Positions 28,732 through 38,855 are shown, numbered from the stretch's first letter. The stretch: DNA of 64,000 nucleotides from Moesziomyces globuligerus (GCA_030849465.1 JARVLF010000015.1:2108001-2172000); one strand, 5' to 3'. Program-made: numbers and translations. Notes: generated by a model from the letters alone, not told the origin.

Positions 28732-28998
28732 CTTGGCCTAATATTTAAATGTGCGAAGAAAATAATGACAGCTAAAGTGTTAGAAAATATTGACACGTTC
28801 GATTTATCAGATGGTGTTAAGCCCAAGTCGGTATCAAGTCCTATGTTACGCCGAAATGCGAAAGTGAAGCCTCCACATGCGCCTCGCTCAAAAGTACACC
28901 TGCGCCGCACCCAAAGCCGTACCCGCAGCTCGGAGTCAACCACCACCCACACGACCACTAACAGCTGAACAGTGCACCGGACGGACGAGAAGGGGTCC
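28732..28998. promoter_or_regulatory. AT-rich upstream region of the PAP2 gene
   Basis: Bases about 28739-28870 are markedly AT-rich against a GC-rich background (ATATTTAAATG, AAAATAATGACAG, TTAGAAAATATTGACACG). It looks like a nucleosome-poor divergent promoter serving the PAP2 gene and perhaps the small minus-strand candidate. No specific factor site is claimed. Confidence 0.4.
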
Positions 28999-29890
28999 AT
29001 GTCGTCCGCTGCATCTGCCTTGGGACGGAGCTTGGACACCATGCGGAACCGACAAGGCTCGACGTCGAAGCAGAACGGGCGCAGCGCGCCGGACGAGCGG
29101 CACGACCCTCGCCAGGAGCAGCTCTCGACGGGGCTCTGGCTGCTCAAGCATACGCAGGGCATCGTCACCACGGCCACGGCACTCGGCATCCTACACCTGC
29201 GAACAAGCCATGTGCTCTACTTCACCATCGGCAGTCTGGCCACTAGCTTCACCGCCAAGGGGCTCAAACGCCTTATCAAGCAGCCTCGCCCTCCCGGCTC
29301 CAGAGTCAAGAAGACGAGCGGGATGCCGTCCACACACAGCGCGTAAGTAGGGTGTAGCTTGCAAGCACACGGGTGCCGACGCCAGGCTACACGAAGAGAT
29401 GCATTAGGGACAGAGAGATGGCTGACCTTCTGCGGCTTGTGTTGATTTGGCTAACAGTACGATCTCATTCATGGGCACATACATAGTGCTATCATCGTTG
29501 CTGCTCCCGCTACACCCATCGCTCGTGCTGGACGGTGGCGCTCCTACGCCCAGACGGGCGCAGTCGGACGAGATGGTGCGCATCTGGCTTGCGCTCCTGG
29601 GCGTAGCCGCACCCGTGCTCGTCATGTGGTCGCGCGTGCGGCTCGGCGTTCACACGCGTGCGCAGACGCTGGTCGGCGCAGCGCTGGGCGTGGTCAAGGC
29701 CCTGGTCTGGTTCACCGCCTGGAACGGCACGCAGCTCCTGGCAGGCGGACGAATGGCTGAGTCGCTGGAGCTCGACCCTGCTCGGTCGCAGTCGGCGCTG
29801 CAGGTGGGGCTCAGAGCTTCGGTGGGGACACGGCTAGACGCCATCATCCGACACACCGAAGCCACACTGCGCGAGGCACTCGGCTTCTAA
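28999..29890 (+). CDS. PAP2-family membrane lipid phosphatase (two exons)
   Basis: Exons 28999-29342 and 29458-29890 (donor GTAAGT, acceptor AACAG, 115-nt intron) join GC|T and encode 258 residues. The three phosphatase signatures are all present: KX6RP as K90-RLIKQP-R97-P98, PSTHS at 110-114 interrupted only by the intron just after it, and SRX5H as S173-R174...H180. Several membrane spans surround them (about 55-85, 116-135, 155-172 and 182-205). The family removes phosphate from lipid phosphates or pyrophosphates such as dolichyl-PP, phosphatidate or sphingoid-base phosphates at ER or Golgi membranes. GMPSTHS resembles dolichyl-diphosphatases (Cax4/DOLPP1: GMPSSHS), but the substrate is an inference. 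The frame is open upstream to a GTG at 28972; the first ATG is 28999. Confidence 0.85.
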
Positions 29891-30863
29891 TCCGAAGCGC
29901 AGTCCCTAGATCCGACAAACGGTCCTGGTGGCAAAGCCTAAACCCTGAACACCACATGGAGACCGGATCGGACGCGCCGATGAGCGTCTTCCCGATCTGG
30001 TCTCCTCATCCGAGACGGTAGATGCACACTCAACTACACTAGACGAGAGCGCTGCTGCGCTGTACAGTACTCTGATGCACACTGACACGTGTGTGCGCTT
30101 CAGTGGGGCAGCGCGCTCATGCGGTGGCCTGCGCATCCAACTTTTGAATTGAAAGTGCCATTTCAGCCAAGCCAGACGCGATTTGAATTGGCACCCTTTG
30201 GCACCTTTTGGCCTTGGTGAGCCCCTTTGTTGGCGGGTGTGAGAGCGAGCCAGGGGCGAACCAGGGGCGGACCAGGGGCGGACCAGCGGTAGAACTTGAC
30301 TGAGTGGCCGAGCCGGCCGAACCAGCCGATTGGCTTTCCGACCGCACTTTGCCCTGCGTCTCGCTGGGCGTCGCGCTCGCACAGCAGCCATGCAGCGCGG
30401 CGCGGCTGCTCTCCTGCCTGCCCTGCCCGGCCTGGCTGCCCTGGCTGCCTTGGCTGCAGAAGAGAGAGCGCTTCTTCGACCCTCTTTTTTTGGGCTGCAC
30501 GGGCGCGGCGGATCTCAACCACGGCTACACGGCCTCACTGCCCTCGCCTTCGAGAAGTGCGTCCGAGACATGGCTCACTCCATCTTTTCGCTCCATCACG
30601 TTCGTCAACGACCCGCTTCGTCCTGGGGCCTCAATCCCGACCGCAGCAACGAACATTATACAGCAACGATCCGTACGACCCCACCACGCTCTCCTCGGCC
30701 ACTCCAGGCTTCGTACGTCCTTCCAGCAGCTCGTACAATTCCCACCGGCATCCGCCAGGATCCGCCGACCTCGCGCCTCTTCGCCCTCTGCATCGTGTCG
30801 AAGCTACCATCTCGAACAACGATACGGCTTGCGTGCAGCCCTGTGCACGTGTAGCGAACCGCC
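29891..30863 (+). other. Intergenic and leader of the kelch gene
   Basis: About 1 kb without a recognised gene. The first half contains the 11-bp repeat listed at 30250-30293 and several GGCACCTTTTGG-type short repeats near 30188-30212. The second half (30480-30863) is C/T- and C/A-rich and is the probable leader of the downstream kelch gene. Several frames are open here only because of the GC-rich composition. Confidence 0.45.
30250..30293 (+). repeat. 11-bp tandem repeat, about 4 copies
   Basis: Units CCAGGGGCGAA, CCAGGGGCGGA and CCAGGGGCGGA, then a diverged CCAGCGGTAGA. Non-coding, upstream of the kelch gene. Confidence 0.85.
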
Positions 30864-33800
30864 ATGGCCATCTTTGGCAAGAAAAAGTCCGACAAGGACA
30901 AAGACAAGGATAAGGACAAGCAGCCTGGACCTCAGGGCCAGAACTCGGGCCCTTCCAACGGCGACAGCATCTCCTCCCTCTCCCCCGCCCTCGAGTCCTC
31001 CCTCCGACAGTCGCAACAGCAGCCGCAGCAGCAGCCGCAGCAGCAGTCTCCCTACGCCCGAGACCCTTCCGGCATCCCCGTCCCCGGCGGCTCACACATC
31101 CCCAAGCAGGGCTCCATATCCGGCCCGCCTGGTGGCCCCATGGGCAGCGGCTTCGCGCCCCATCCCGCCCAGTCTGGCCCTCCGTCTGGCATCCCTGCGC
31201 CTGGCTCTGGACCGCTCGGCTCCGCTTCTGGCTTCCGCTTTGGTGGTCCCGCCCCTCGTCCCGATGGCATGGCGTCCGGCATCCCCGGCCCCGGTCAGGG
31301 CTCGCTGCGCTCGCGCAAGATGAGCGAACAGGGCGCTCCTATCGGTCCCATGGGTCCCATCATCCCCGGCGCTAATGGCGCTCCTGGCGCCCCTGGCTCC
31401 AACTTCGGTATGCCCGGTGTCGGAAGTCCCAATGCAGGCAGCATCTCGGGTCTCCCCACTCAGTCTTCGGGTCCTGACGCCGGTCCGCCCCTCGCCAACC
31501 CCAACGCGCCCGGTCAGCCGCTCGAAAAGGCCCGTTCTCAGCAGGTCGTCTATCCCTGGAGTCAGCGCAGCCTCGTCATGAACCCGCCAAAATTCCTCGA
31601 CGAAACCCGCCAGGCCCCTCCCGGTGCCCTCAGCCCGTTCCCGTTCCCGCGCTATGGACATGCAGTCAACCAGGCCGCCAGCTCCACCGGCGAGCTCTAC
31701 CTCTTCGGCGGTCTCGTCCGCGAGAGTGTCAAGAACGATCTCTACACCGTCTACGTTGACAAGCTCATCTCGCAGGCGCCCAACTCGCCGCCCGGCGCAC
31801 CTCCCACTGGCCCCGCCGCTGCCGCCGCCAACCAGATCTACGCCAGCGCCACCCTCGTCCAGACTACCGGCGAGATCCCTCCGCCTCGCGTCGGCCACGC
31901 CACTGTGCTAGTCTCTAACGTGCTCATCCTCTGGGGTGGCGACACCAAGGTGCGCGCAGACGACAAGCAGGACGAGGGCCTCTACCTCCTCAACCTCAGC
32001 ACGCGCGAATGGACTCGCGTCAAGGCCGGCGACGGGCCCGAGACCTGTCCCGTCGGCCGCTACGGCCACAGCGTCGCCATCGTCGGCTCGCGCTTCTTCG
32101 TCTTTGGCGGTCAGGTGGACGGCACCTTCATGAACGACCTCTGGTGCTTCGACCTCAACAGCCTCAAGGGCACTCCGGTCTGGGAGTGCCTCAAGCCCAA
32201 CGGCGATGTTCCTCCCAAGCGTACCGGCCATGCCAGCGTCACCTACAAGGACAAGATCTACGTGTTTGGCGGTACCGACGGTCAGTACCACTACAATGAC
32301 ACCTGGTGCTACGACATCGCCACCAGCACCTGGAAGGAACTCTCGTGCATCGGCTACATCCCCGTGCCGCGCGAGGGCCACGCCGCTTGCCTCGTCGACG
32401 ACGTCATGTACATCTTTGGCGGTCGTGGCGTCGACGGAAAGGACCTCGGCGACTTGGCCAGCTTCAAGATCACCAACCAGCGCTGGTACATGTTTGCCAA
32501 CATGGGTCCCTCGCCCAGTGGTCGCTCCGGACACGCCATGTCCACCTTCCAGAACAAGGTCGTCGTTCTCGGTGGCGAGAGCTTCACCGGCGCCAAGCCG
32601 GACGACCCTGCTACCTTGCATGTCCTCGACACGGCCAAGATCAAGTACCCGACCGACAATGCTTCGCAGATCAAGAACCCCGCCGTATCGCAAGCGCAGA
32701 AGCCTGGCGGGCCTCCAGCTGGCAATGGTCTTCCCACGGGTCCAGGCGCAGCACCGGGCTCGCAGATTCCTGGTCCCAACGCATCCGTCCGCAGCGCCAT
32801 GTCTCCCGTCGCCGAGGCAGACGAGCGCCAGAGAGCCATCTCGCCCACCAGCCGAGCGGCGCCTAGACCCATGCAGGGCAGTGCACCCACCTCTCCCGTG
32901 CGTGGCCTGGAGCAGAGCTTCGCCCAGCAGCAGCAGCCGATGCCGGGCGCTGGTCCCGCTCCCATGCAGGCTCAGCAGCAGTACGCCAACCAGGCGCCGG
33001 TTCAGCCGCCTCAGGCACCTCAGCCGCCCTACCAGCAGGCGCCCATGGCTGGTCTTCCTAACGGGGACACAGCCTTTGGCGCCACCAGCCCGCCTTCCAG
33101 CATCCAGCAGCACCAGACGCAGCCTGCTCCGGCTCTGAACGCGCAGACGCAGGGCTATCCTTACTCGCAGCAGAACGTGCCCGGCGTGGGCCCGGCCAGT
33201 GCGGCCTCTTCCAACGGGCCTGCTCCCTACGGCGGCCCTCGCAGCCAGCGCTCGATCGAGAACATGCGCGCCGGCGGTGCACTCTCGCCCACAGGCATCA
33301 ACTCGATGCGCAGCATCAACGGCGTCGTCAGCAAGATGGACTCGCCCGCCAATACGCCCCAGGACGGCTTCCACTACGGACGCACCACCAGCCCGCCCGC
33401 TGCCAACGGCTACATGTCGCCGCAACACGTGCCTGCGGAACTGGATGCGCTGCGCAAACGCGAGGCCTGGTACAAGGCCGCGCTGGCGCTCGCCGTCAAG
33501 AAGGGCTTTGTCGAGCCAGACCAGCTCAACGCGGGCGACATCAGCATCGACGCGCAGAGCGTCACGTCCGAGCGCGTCAGCCTCGACGGCATCGACACGG
33601 GCGCCGAGGGAAGCGACAAGGACCGCGTGCTCAAGACGCTCATCTCGCTCAAGGCCCAGCTCGCCAGCGCCAAGGCCACCATCGCGCAGCAGGCGCAGGG
33701 CGAGGCCGACCGACACGCCGAGTCCGACCGCGCTCGATCGGCTGCTCTGCAGGAGGCAGCGTACTACCGCGCCAAGCTGTCTGCGATCGAGTCTGGCAAC

Positions 33801-35894
33801 GGCGACGAAGTGACGCGACTGGACCGCGAGCGTGCGACCAAGCTCGAAAAGTCGTTGGCGGATGCGCTGCGCGAGAGTGCGCAGCTGGAGCGCCAAGTGG
33901 CGTCGCTGCGCGAGCAGACCAAGCTGGAGCAGCAGATGCGCAACTCGGCCGAGGAGCGGCTCTCGGAGACGGCCAAGCGCGCCATGGCGGCGGAGGCGGC
34001 GCAGATGAAGGCGTACGACGAGCTCTCGGCGCTGCAGAAGCGTAGCTACTCGACCGAAAGCGCGCTGCGCGAGCACACGGAGCAGGTGACGACGCTTTCT
34101 TCGCTGGCGGCGCGGCACAAGGCGGACCACGAGCATGCGCGTGGCCAGCTGGACGCGGCGCACGCTAACGTCGCGGCGCATCTGGCAGCTTTGACACAAC
34201 TGCAGGCGGCGCACTCGGCGGTGTCGACGCGCGCGGGCGAGTACGAGCGTCTGCACCAGGACCAGCGCAACCAGCTGCAGCAGCAGCAGGCGACCATCGC
34301 GGAGCTGCGCGCGCAGCTCGATACCAAGACGAGCGAGGCGTCGCTGCATGCGTCGCGCGCGCTCGAGCTGGAGACTTTGGCGGACCAGCACCGACAGGAG
34401 GCGGAGGCACACCGCACTGCAGCCACCAGTGGACTGGCGGCGCTGCTGGCGCACAAGGAGCAGACGACGACGCGCGATCTGGGCGCAACGTCGAGCGTGC
34501 CGGCGCACGTCGAGGACAAGATGCGTGCGCTCGAGGAGGAGGCCGAGGCGCTGCGACAGCTGCACGCCGAGGCGCGCCAGATGGCCGACGAGCATGCGGG
34601 CTCGCTGCAGGAGATGCAGGAGCGCCGCCTGTCGATGGAGAAGCAGCAGACGACGCTCCGCGCCGAGCTGACGGGCATGCGCAGCCAACTGGCCGTGGCT
34701 CTGCAGGAGGCGGCGCGCCTCAAGGACGCAGCGGCGACCAAGGAGCTGGAGCTGCGCGACCGCAGCCGATCGATCGAGGCGGCGCAGGTCAAGTCGAGCC
34801 TGCTCAAGCAGTTCATGGCGGAGCGCGGCGTGAGCGTGCCCAACGACGACGAGCTGAGCGTCAAGTCGGGCTATGCGGACCGACGCATCCGGGAGTTGGA
34901 GGAGGAGATCGATGCGCGCGCGCGCGAGATGCAGGAGGCGGAGCACCGACTGCAAGACTCGGAGAGCCGAGTGGAGGAGCTGACGCGCGAGCTCGAGCAC
35001 CATGCATCGCTGACGGCGAGCCGAGGCACGGCGGACAGCACGAGCGTCGCCGAGGCGGAGCGAAGGGCCGAGATGGCCGAGCGCGAGCTGGCCGAGACCT
35101 CGGCGTCGTACAAGGAGCGCATGAGCCAGCTGGAGAACGACTACCAGACGGCGGTGCAATTCGTCAAGGGCACGGAGAAGATGCTGCGCAGGATGAAGGA
35201 CGAGCTGACGCGGTACAAGGGCGAGAACGCAGAGCTGCAGAACGAGGTGGCGACGCTGCGATCGCGCGCGGGCAGTGCCGCCGGCCGGCTGAGCGGCGAC
35301 GATGGCGCCAGGTCGGAGGAGGCGGCGCGCGACATTGAGGCGCTGCGCAGCCATCTGGCGGATGTGACGCAGCAGAGCGAGGAGATTGCCGCCGAGAACC
35401 GCGAGCTGGAACGCAAGGTGGCGCAGCTCGTAGCAGAGCAGCGCGGGTCGCTCGACAAGGCGCGCGATGGTGCTGCGGGCAGCAAGGTGGGAGAGCTCGA
35501 GAGCGAGGTGGCGAGGTTGCAGTCGAGCCTGGAGGAGGCGAGGCGCGAGGTGAAGAAGACGATGGAGCGCAACGAGGCGCTGCAGATCCAGGTGGCCGCC
35601 GGTGGAGGCGAGGCGGCGCTCGGCAAGGAGCTGAGCGCGGCGCAGGCGAGCAACGAGCAGCTGAAGCGGGAGAATGCCGGGCTGACGCAGAGGCTGCACG
35701 AGCTGGACGACAAGTTCCAGATGCTGCTGGGGAGGATGGAGGCGAACCACGAGGACGGCGAGCGCGCGAGGGACAGCATGGCGTACGGCAGCATCACGTC
35801 GGAGCTGGACAAGTGGGAGAGGGACAGGACGCTGGGCGACGAGGCGCAGCAGCCGCAGTCGAGTGCCGAGGCGTATACGAAGACCGAGGCCTAG
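30864..35894 (+). CDS. Kelch-repeat and coiled-coil cell-polarity protein (Tea1/Kel1-like)
   Basis: Single exon, 1,676 residues. After a Lys/Asp-rich start (FGKKKSDKDKDK) and a Gly/Pro-rich disordered stretch, residues about 259-592 hold six kelch blades. Each begins R-x-G-H and ends in a YxFGG-type strand (GELYLFGGL, VLILWGGD, RFFVFGGQVDG, KIYVFGGTDG, VMYIFGGRG, KVVVLGGES). A Gln/Pro-rich linker follows to about 860. From about 905 to 1640 the sequence is almost continuous heptad-type coiled coil rich in Glu, Ala, Leu, Arg and Gln. This is the architecture of Tea1 (fission yeast) and Kel1/Kel2 (budding yeast), which mark growing cell ends and anchor formins and other polarity factors at the cortex. 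That role is inferred from architecture. Tea1 is about 1,150 residues, so this one is larger, mainly in linker and coil. A diverged repeat array begins 29 bases after the stop. Confidence 0.88.
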   Translation: MAIFGKKKSDKDKDKDKDKQPGPQGQNSGPSNGDSISSLSPALESSLRQSQQQPQQQPQQQSPYARDPSGIPVPGGSHIPKQGSISGPPGGPMGSGFAPHPAQSGPPSGIPAPGSGPLGSASGFRFGGPAPRPDGMASGIPGPGQGSLRSRKMSEQGAPIGPMGPIIPGANGAPGAPGSNFGMPGVGSPNAGSISGLPTQSSGPDAGPPLANPNAPGQPLEKARSQQVVYPWSQRSLVMNPPKFLDETRQAPPGALSPFPFPRYGHAVNQAASSTGELYLFGGLVRESVKNDLYTVYVDKLISQAPNSPPGAPPTGPAAAAANQIYASATLVQTTGEIPPPRVGHATVLVSNVLILWGGDTKVRADDKQDEGLYLLNLSTREWTRVKAGDGPETCPVGRYGHSVAIVGSRFFVFGGQVDGTFMNDLWCFDLNSLKGTPVWECLKPNGDVPPKRTGHASVTYKDKIYVFGGTDGQYHYNDTWCYDIATSTWKELSCIGYIPVPREGHAACLVDDVMYIFGGRGVDGKDLGDLASFKITNQRWYMFANMGPSPSGRSGHAMSTFQNKVVVLGGESFTGAKPDDPATLHVLDTAKIKYPTDNASQIKNPAVSQAQKPGGPPAGNGLPTGPGAAPGSQIPGPNASVRSAMSPVAEADERQRAISPTSRAAPRPMQGSAPTSPVRGLEQSFAQQQQPMPGAGPAPMQAQQQYANQAPVQPPQAPQPPYQQAPMAGLPNGDTAFGATSPPSSIQQHQTQPAPALNAQTQGYPYSQQNVPGVGPASAASSNGPAPYGGPRSQRSIENMRAGGALSPTGINSMRSINGVVSKMDSPANTPQDGFHYGRTTSPPAANGYMSPQHVPAELDALRKREAWYKAALALAVKKGFVEPDQLNAGDISIDAQSVTSERVSLDGIDTGAEGSDKDRVLKTLISLKAQLASAKATIAQQAQGEADRHAESDRARSAALQEAAYYRAKLSAIESGNGDEVTRLDRERATKLEKSLADALRESAQLERQVASLREQTKLEQQMRNSAEERLSETAKRAMAAEAAQMKAYDELSALQKRSYSTESALREHTEQVTTLSSLAARHKADHEHARGQLDAAHANVAAHLAALTQLQAAHSAVSTRAGEYERLHQDQRNQLQQQQATIAELRAQLDTKTSEASLHASRALELETLADQHRQEAEAHRTAATSGLAALLAHKEQTTTRDLGATSSVPAHVEDKMRALEEEAEALRQLHAEARQMADEHAGSLQEMQERRLSMEKQQTTLRAELTGMRSQLAVALQEAARLKDAAATKELELRDRSRSIEAAQVKSSLLKQFMAERGVSVPNDDELSVKSGYADRRIRELEEEIDARAREMQEAEHRLQDSESRVEELTRELEHHASLTASRGTADSTSVAEAERRAEMAERELAETSASYKERMSQLENDYQTAVQFVKGTEKMLRRMKDELTRYKGENAELQNEVATLRSRAGSAAGRLSGDDGARSEEAARDIEALRSHLADVTQQSEEIAAENRELERKVAQLVAEQRGSLDKARDGAAGSKVGELESEVARLQSSLEEARREVKKTMERNEALQIQVAAGGGEAALGKELSAAQASNEQLKRENAGLTQRLHELDDKFQMLLGRMEANHEDGERARDSMAYGSITSELDKWERDRTLGDEAQQPQSSAEAYTKTEA

Positions 35895-37243
35895 GCCGTG
35901 CCGCGACGGGCCCGGATTGTTCCGATGTATGACCATGATATGATGATTCTCAATGATGACTTTTCGATGCAAGGTGTGCGGGCGAGGCTGAGAACCTCAC
36001 GATGATCCTGTTTTGAAGCGAGGAGAATCTCTTCTCATGGTTCGCATTGGGTTGATGTACGACCGTGCTATGATGAGCTTGAAGGATGGTTTTTCGATGC
36101 AAGCTGTGTGGCGATGCTAGACTCGCTGCGATGTTCTTTGAAGCGAGGAGGATCTTGCCTCACGATGGGGATTGACTTGATGTACGACGACAATGTGATG
36201 AACCGAACCATGACTTCTTTCGATGAGGGGCGCGAGCATGCTTGGGACTGAAACGATGATGCCGGGGAAGCCACACTATTCCTCACGCTAATTGTGTTTG
36301 AAGCGAAGGCCCAGTCTGAAGCGGTCATGCTGTCCAGAGCGATGCTTCCGTTTTGCGCGACGCTTCTGTTGGGAGCATTGATCTCTTGCAGCTATGAGCG
36401 TTTGAAGCGACGACTCACCCCTACCGCAACCCCCATCTGAGCACTCGCGCGACTCACGGCCGTGGATGACTCGCACACCAGATGCCGATGGTGATTGCAC
36501 CACGTCCTCGCGATTGCACCTGATCATATCACAACCGCATGGCGGGTTTTCCTCATATGCGAGCGGTATGAGGCGCTTAGGCGGAGTGAGGGCGAGCGGG
36601 GCTGGAGCGCTGCAGGCGGCGGTCATGGTGCGCACGGCACGCGCCTTGGGGGCTGCCAAGCTAGCGAGGGTCCAAAGGGCGCGAGGAGATGGAATTCCGA
36701 CGCCGCGCGAAATTTGCGATTACTTTGCACCCGCCTTTGAGGAGAGCGTTGGGGGCGAGCGCGCGCACGCTCTGCGACTGTCCGCTGGCGGGCCCAAAAA
36801 ACAGGGGTGCGGAAGGGGGCATGGCAGCAGTTTCAACAGATTCCACCCAGCAGGGGCGCGGCGGGTGAAATGTGATCTGGCAGACCAACTCACAAGTCAG
36901 GCATCTCATCTGGCACGCATCGATGCGCGCAGCCGCGCAGCGGAAAAAGAGACACACACCTCTCTCTCAGACACACGGCACACCCTGAAACGAGGGAGAA
37001 TCCAACATCGTCTCTCCCCACCATCCTCGTCTCCTCACCACGCCTTCCCTCTCGCCCATCTCTCCTGGAACCCCTGCAAATCGACCTCGCCCGAAGCGAA
37101 ATACCGCAGCAGCGCAAAGACGGTGGCACTGCACGCATCGTCGCCCTAGACGTAGACATCGATCCTGGAGCCGGACTTGGACCAGCACTCGTAGACTCGA
37201 TTCGGATTTCCGCCTCTGTAGAAAGGCTGATTGGGACGGCACG
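35895..37243 (+). other. Intergenic: 3' repeat array then upstream region of the DUF7137-like gene
   Basis: The left half (35923-36410) is the diverged tandem array described separately. From 36420 to 37243 no gene is recognised; the last 250 bases are C/T/A-rich and likely the leader of the next plus-strand gene. A 227-codon frame from 36466 has an ATG but no protein-like features. Confidence 0.45.
35923..36410 (+). repeat. Diverged 125-131-bp tandem repeat, three units plus partial fourth
   Basis: Three units begin with GATGTAYGAC at 35923, 36054 and 36179. Units 1 and 2 align over most of their length: GATGTAYGACCRTG, then TATGATGA, then TTTTCGATGCAAG, then TGTGYGG, then TTTGAAGCGAGGAG. 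Unit 3 keeps GATGTACGAC, GTGATGA, TTTCGATG and TTTGAAGCGA. A fourth TTTGAAGCGA lies near 36400. The array starts 29 bases after the kelch stop codon, so it is probably in the 3' UTR or an independent non-coding transcript. RTGATGA followed about 45-50 bases later by CTGA in units 1 and 3 recalls box C/D spacing, but unit 2 lacks a clear CTGA and no terminal stems were seen. Confidence 0.75.
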
Positions 37244-37978
37244 ATGATGCGCTTCGTCTCGCTGTTGCTGGCGCTCGTGGCGCTGCTGTTGGCGGAGCAA
37301 GCGTACGCACCGGATCCGCCGACGTTCACACCTGGCCTCGCCACACCCGCTGCGTCGTCGGCGGGCGGAGCTGCGCAGGCGCCGGCGTCGGGGACGGCGA
37401 CGTCGGTCAACATCCCGTCGTCGGCGCCCGTGGGCGGCATCACGATCACGCAGCCGATCCAGACGGCGGACCCGTCGTACTACAAGATTGCGCGCGGCGT
37501 CGACGTGACGTTTGGGTGGAACTTTACGTCGGTGCTGCAGTACCCGCGCACGCTGACGGTGCAGGCGTACTGCTCGGACAACCTCAACACGTACAACATT
37601 GCGACGGACCTGCCGGGGACGGCGACGAGCGTGGTGTGGTCGCCGTACAACTACTCGACGAGCGTCGAGGTGTCGAATCCGAACCTGCCGCAGCTGATCG
37701 CAGCGTCGTATCGGCTGTACGTGTACGACGAGCGCGGATTCTCGGTGGGCGCGTTGCCCGGTCTGATGCAGCCCAACACCAAGGTGCAGTTTGCGCTGTA
37801 CAATCCGCAGGCCTACACGCCGCTGGCGAGCGGCTGGATCTGCGCAGCATGCAGCGGCGCCACGGGCTTGAAGGCGATGCATCCTGCGTTTGTGGGGCTG
37901 ATCGCAACGGCGGCGATCGCCGTGGTCTCGGGATGGAACCTGCTCTCGAGGCAGACGCTGGGTGCCGACGAGCTCTGA
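37244..37978 (+). CDS. Secretory-pathway membrane protein with DUF7137-like domain
   Basis: Single exon, 244 residues. Residues 1-21 are a clear signal peptide (MMRFVSLLLALVALLLAEQA). A Pro/Ala/Ser/Thr linker leads to a folded domain of about 140 residues beginning GGITITQPIQTADPSYYKI and containing VTFGWNFTSVLQYP, two Cys residues later in CAACSG, and N-glycosylation sequons (NFT, NYS). The C-terminus has one hydrophobic span (about 213-233) and a short tail, giving a type I topology. The domain resembles the fungal family catalogued as DUF7137, which is widespread in ascomycetes and basidiomycetes and has no known activity. I recall the family only by these phrases. Two ATGs occur in a row; the first is used. 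Confidence 0.8.
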   Translation: MMRFVSLLLALVALLLAEQAYAPDPPTFTPGLATPAASSAGGAAQAPASGTATSVNIPSSAPVGGITITQPIQTADPSYYKIARGVDVTFGWNFTSVLQYPRTLTVQAYCSDNLNTYNIATDLPGTATSVVWSPYNYSTSVEVSNPNLPQLIAASYRLYVYDERGFSVGALPGLMQPNTKVQFALYNPQAYTPLASGWICAACSGATGLKAMHPAFVGLIATAAIAVVSGWNLLSRQTLGADEL

Positions 37979-38384
37979 TGATGCCGGGCTTTCCTCCACA
38001 CTCTAACGGTTGCACTCGTACATCGCACTCGCGCTCGCACTCGCACCTTTTGCTCCTGCTCTCTGGGACGTACTCTAGGCCATGTTTCGTGTGAATGGAC
38101 ACTTTTTTCCTCTTTCGGCGCTTATAGTTGTGTGTGAGGCTCGACTCAGAGTAGGGCGAGGCGATCGGCGAGGGGCTGGCGGGTGTCCCGATCGGAGCGC
38201 GGAGGAGGCACGTGATGCTGTACGCGATGGGTGGGGTGACGCGTGTGCGCGTTGGAGCGTTGTGCGCTGAGGAGGCGCTAAATAGTCAATCGGAGGCGCG
38301 TTTGGGACTTTTGAGCTGGCGCCCTCGGCGATGCACGACGGATAGCTCTCGACGCAGCCAGTCCGAAGCGCAGTTTTGGAAATC

Positions 38385-38450
38385 CTGAGCAGGCGCTGAG
38401 CAGGCGCTGAGCAGGCGCTGAAAAGGCGCTGAAAAGGCGCTGAGCAGGCT
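38385..38450 (+). repeat. 11-bp minisatellite, six copies
   Basis: Six consecutive 11-bp units: CTGAGCAGGCG three times, CTGAAAAGGCG twice, then CTGAGCAGGCT. Non-coding, 1.1 kb before the zinc-finger gene. Confidence 0.9.
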
Positions 38451-38810
38451 GGCATTCCAGACGCCACAACAACACCCGCAAAGGCGCTTGCACGCTGCGA
38501 TCGGATTTTTCTTTTTGTCCTTTGCCGCCTCGGACGCGGGCGGCGTGGATCGCCGAGGCTCTTTGCGAGCGAGAAGCACGCTTCATGCGTGCCGCTGCCG
38601 CCTGGCTCGGGCTTCATCACCCACTCGGACTTTCTCCTTCCTTGCCCTCCTCCTCCTTCCCCCTCCTCCGACAAGACTCGTCATACTGTACGCTGCCATT
38701 CCCCTTCTGCACTGCACCAGCCGCCACTCGCACCATCACCATCCCCAGCACACCACTCCTCGGCCGCGCTGCGTAAACACTCGCTCCGTCTCCTGCCAAG
38801 CACTCCCCTG

Positions 38811-38855
38811 TGCTCTGCTCTGCTCTGCTCTGCTCTGCTCTGCTCTGCTCTGCTC
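38811..38855 (+). repeat. (TGCTC)9 pentanucleotide microsatellite
   Basis: Nine perfect TGCTC units followed by a variant CGCTC. It lies in the long leader of the zinc-finger gene. Confidence 0.92.

Noticed and set aside
31908..35972. A very long (1,354-codon) open frame antisense to the kelch gene
   Set aside because: It mirrors the GC-rich, codon-biased coiled-coil gene on the other strand. Its product is a monotonous Leu/Arg/Val/Gln-rich chain with no domain. Similar shadows lie opposite or out of frame with other large genes, for example at 9199-10806, 16172-17623, 18683-20032 and 20140-22473.
36466..37149. 227-codon plus-strand frame with ATG before the DUF7137-like gene
   Set aside because: Composition is random-looking, there is no domain, signal peptide or splice support, and it overlaps the probable promoter.
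38385..38450. Direct repeats considered as a CRISPR-like array
   Set aside because: Units are contiguous with no spacers, and the genome is eukaryotic.
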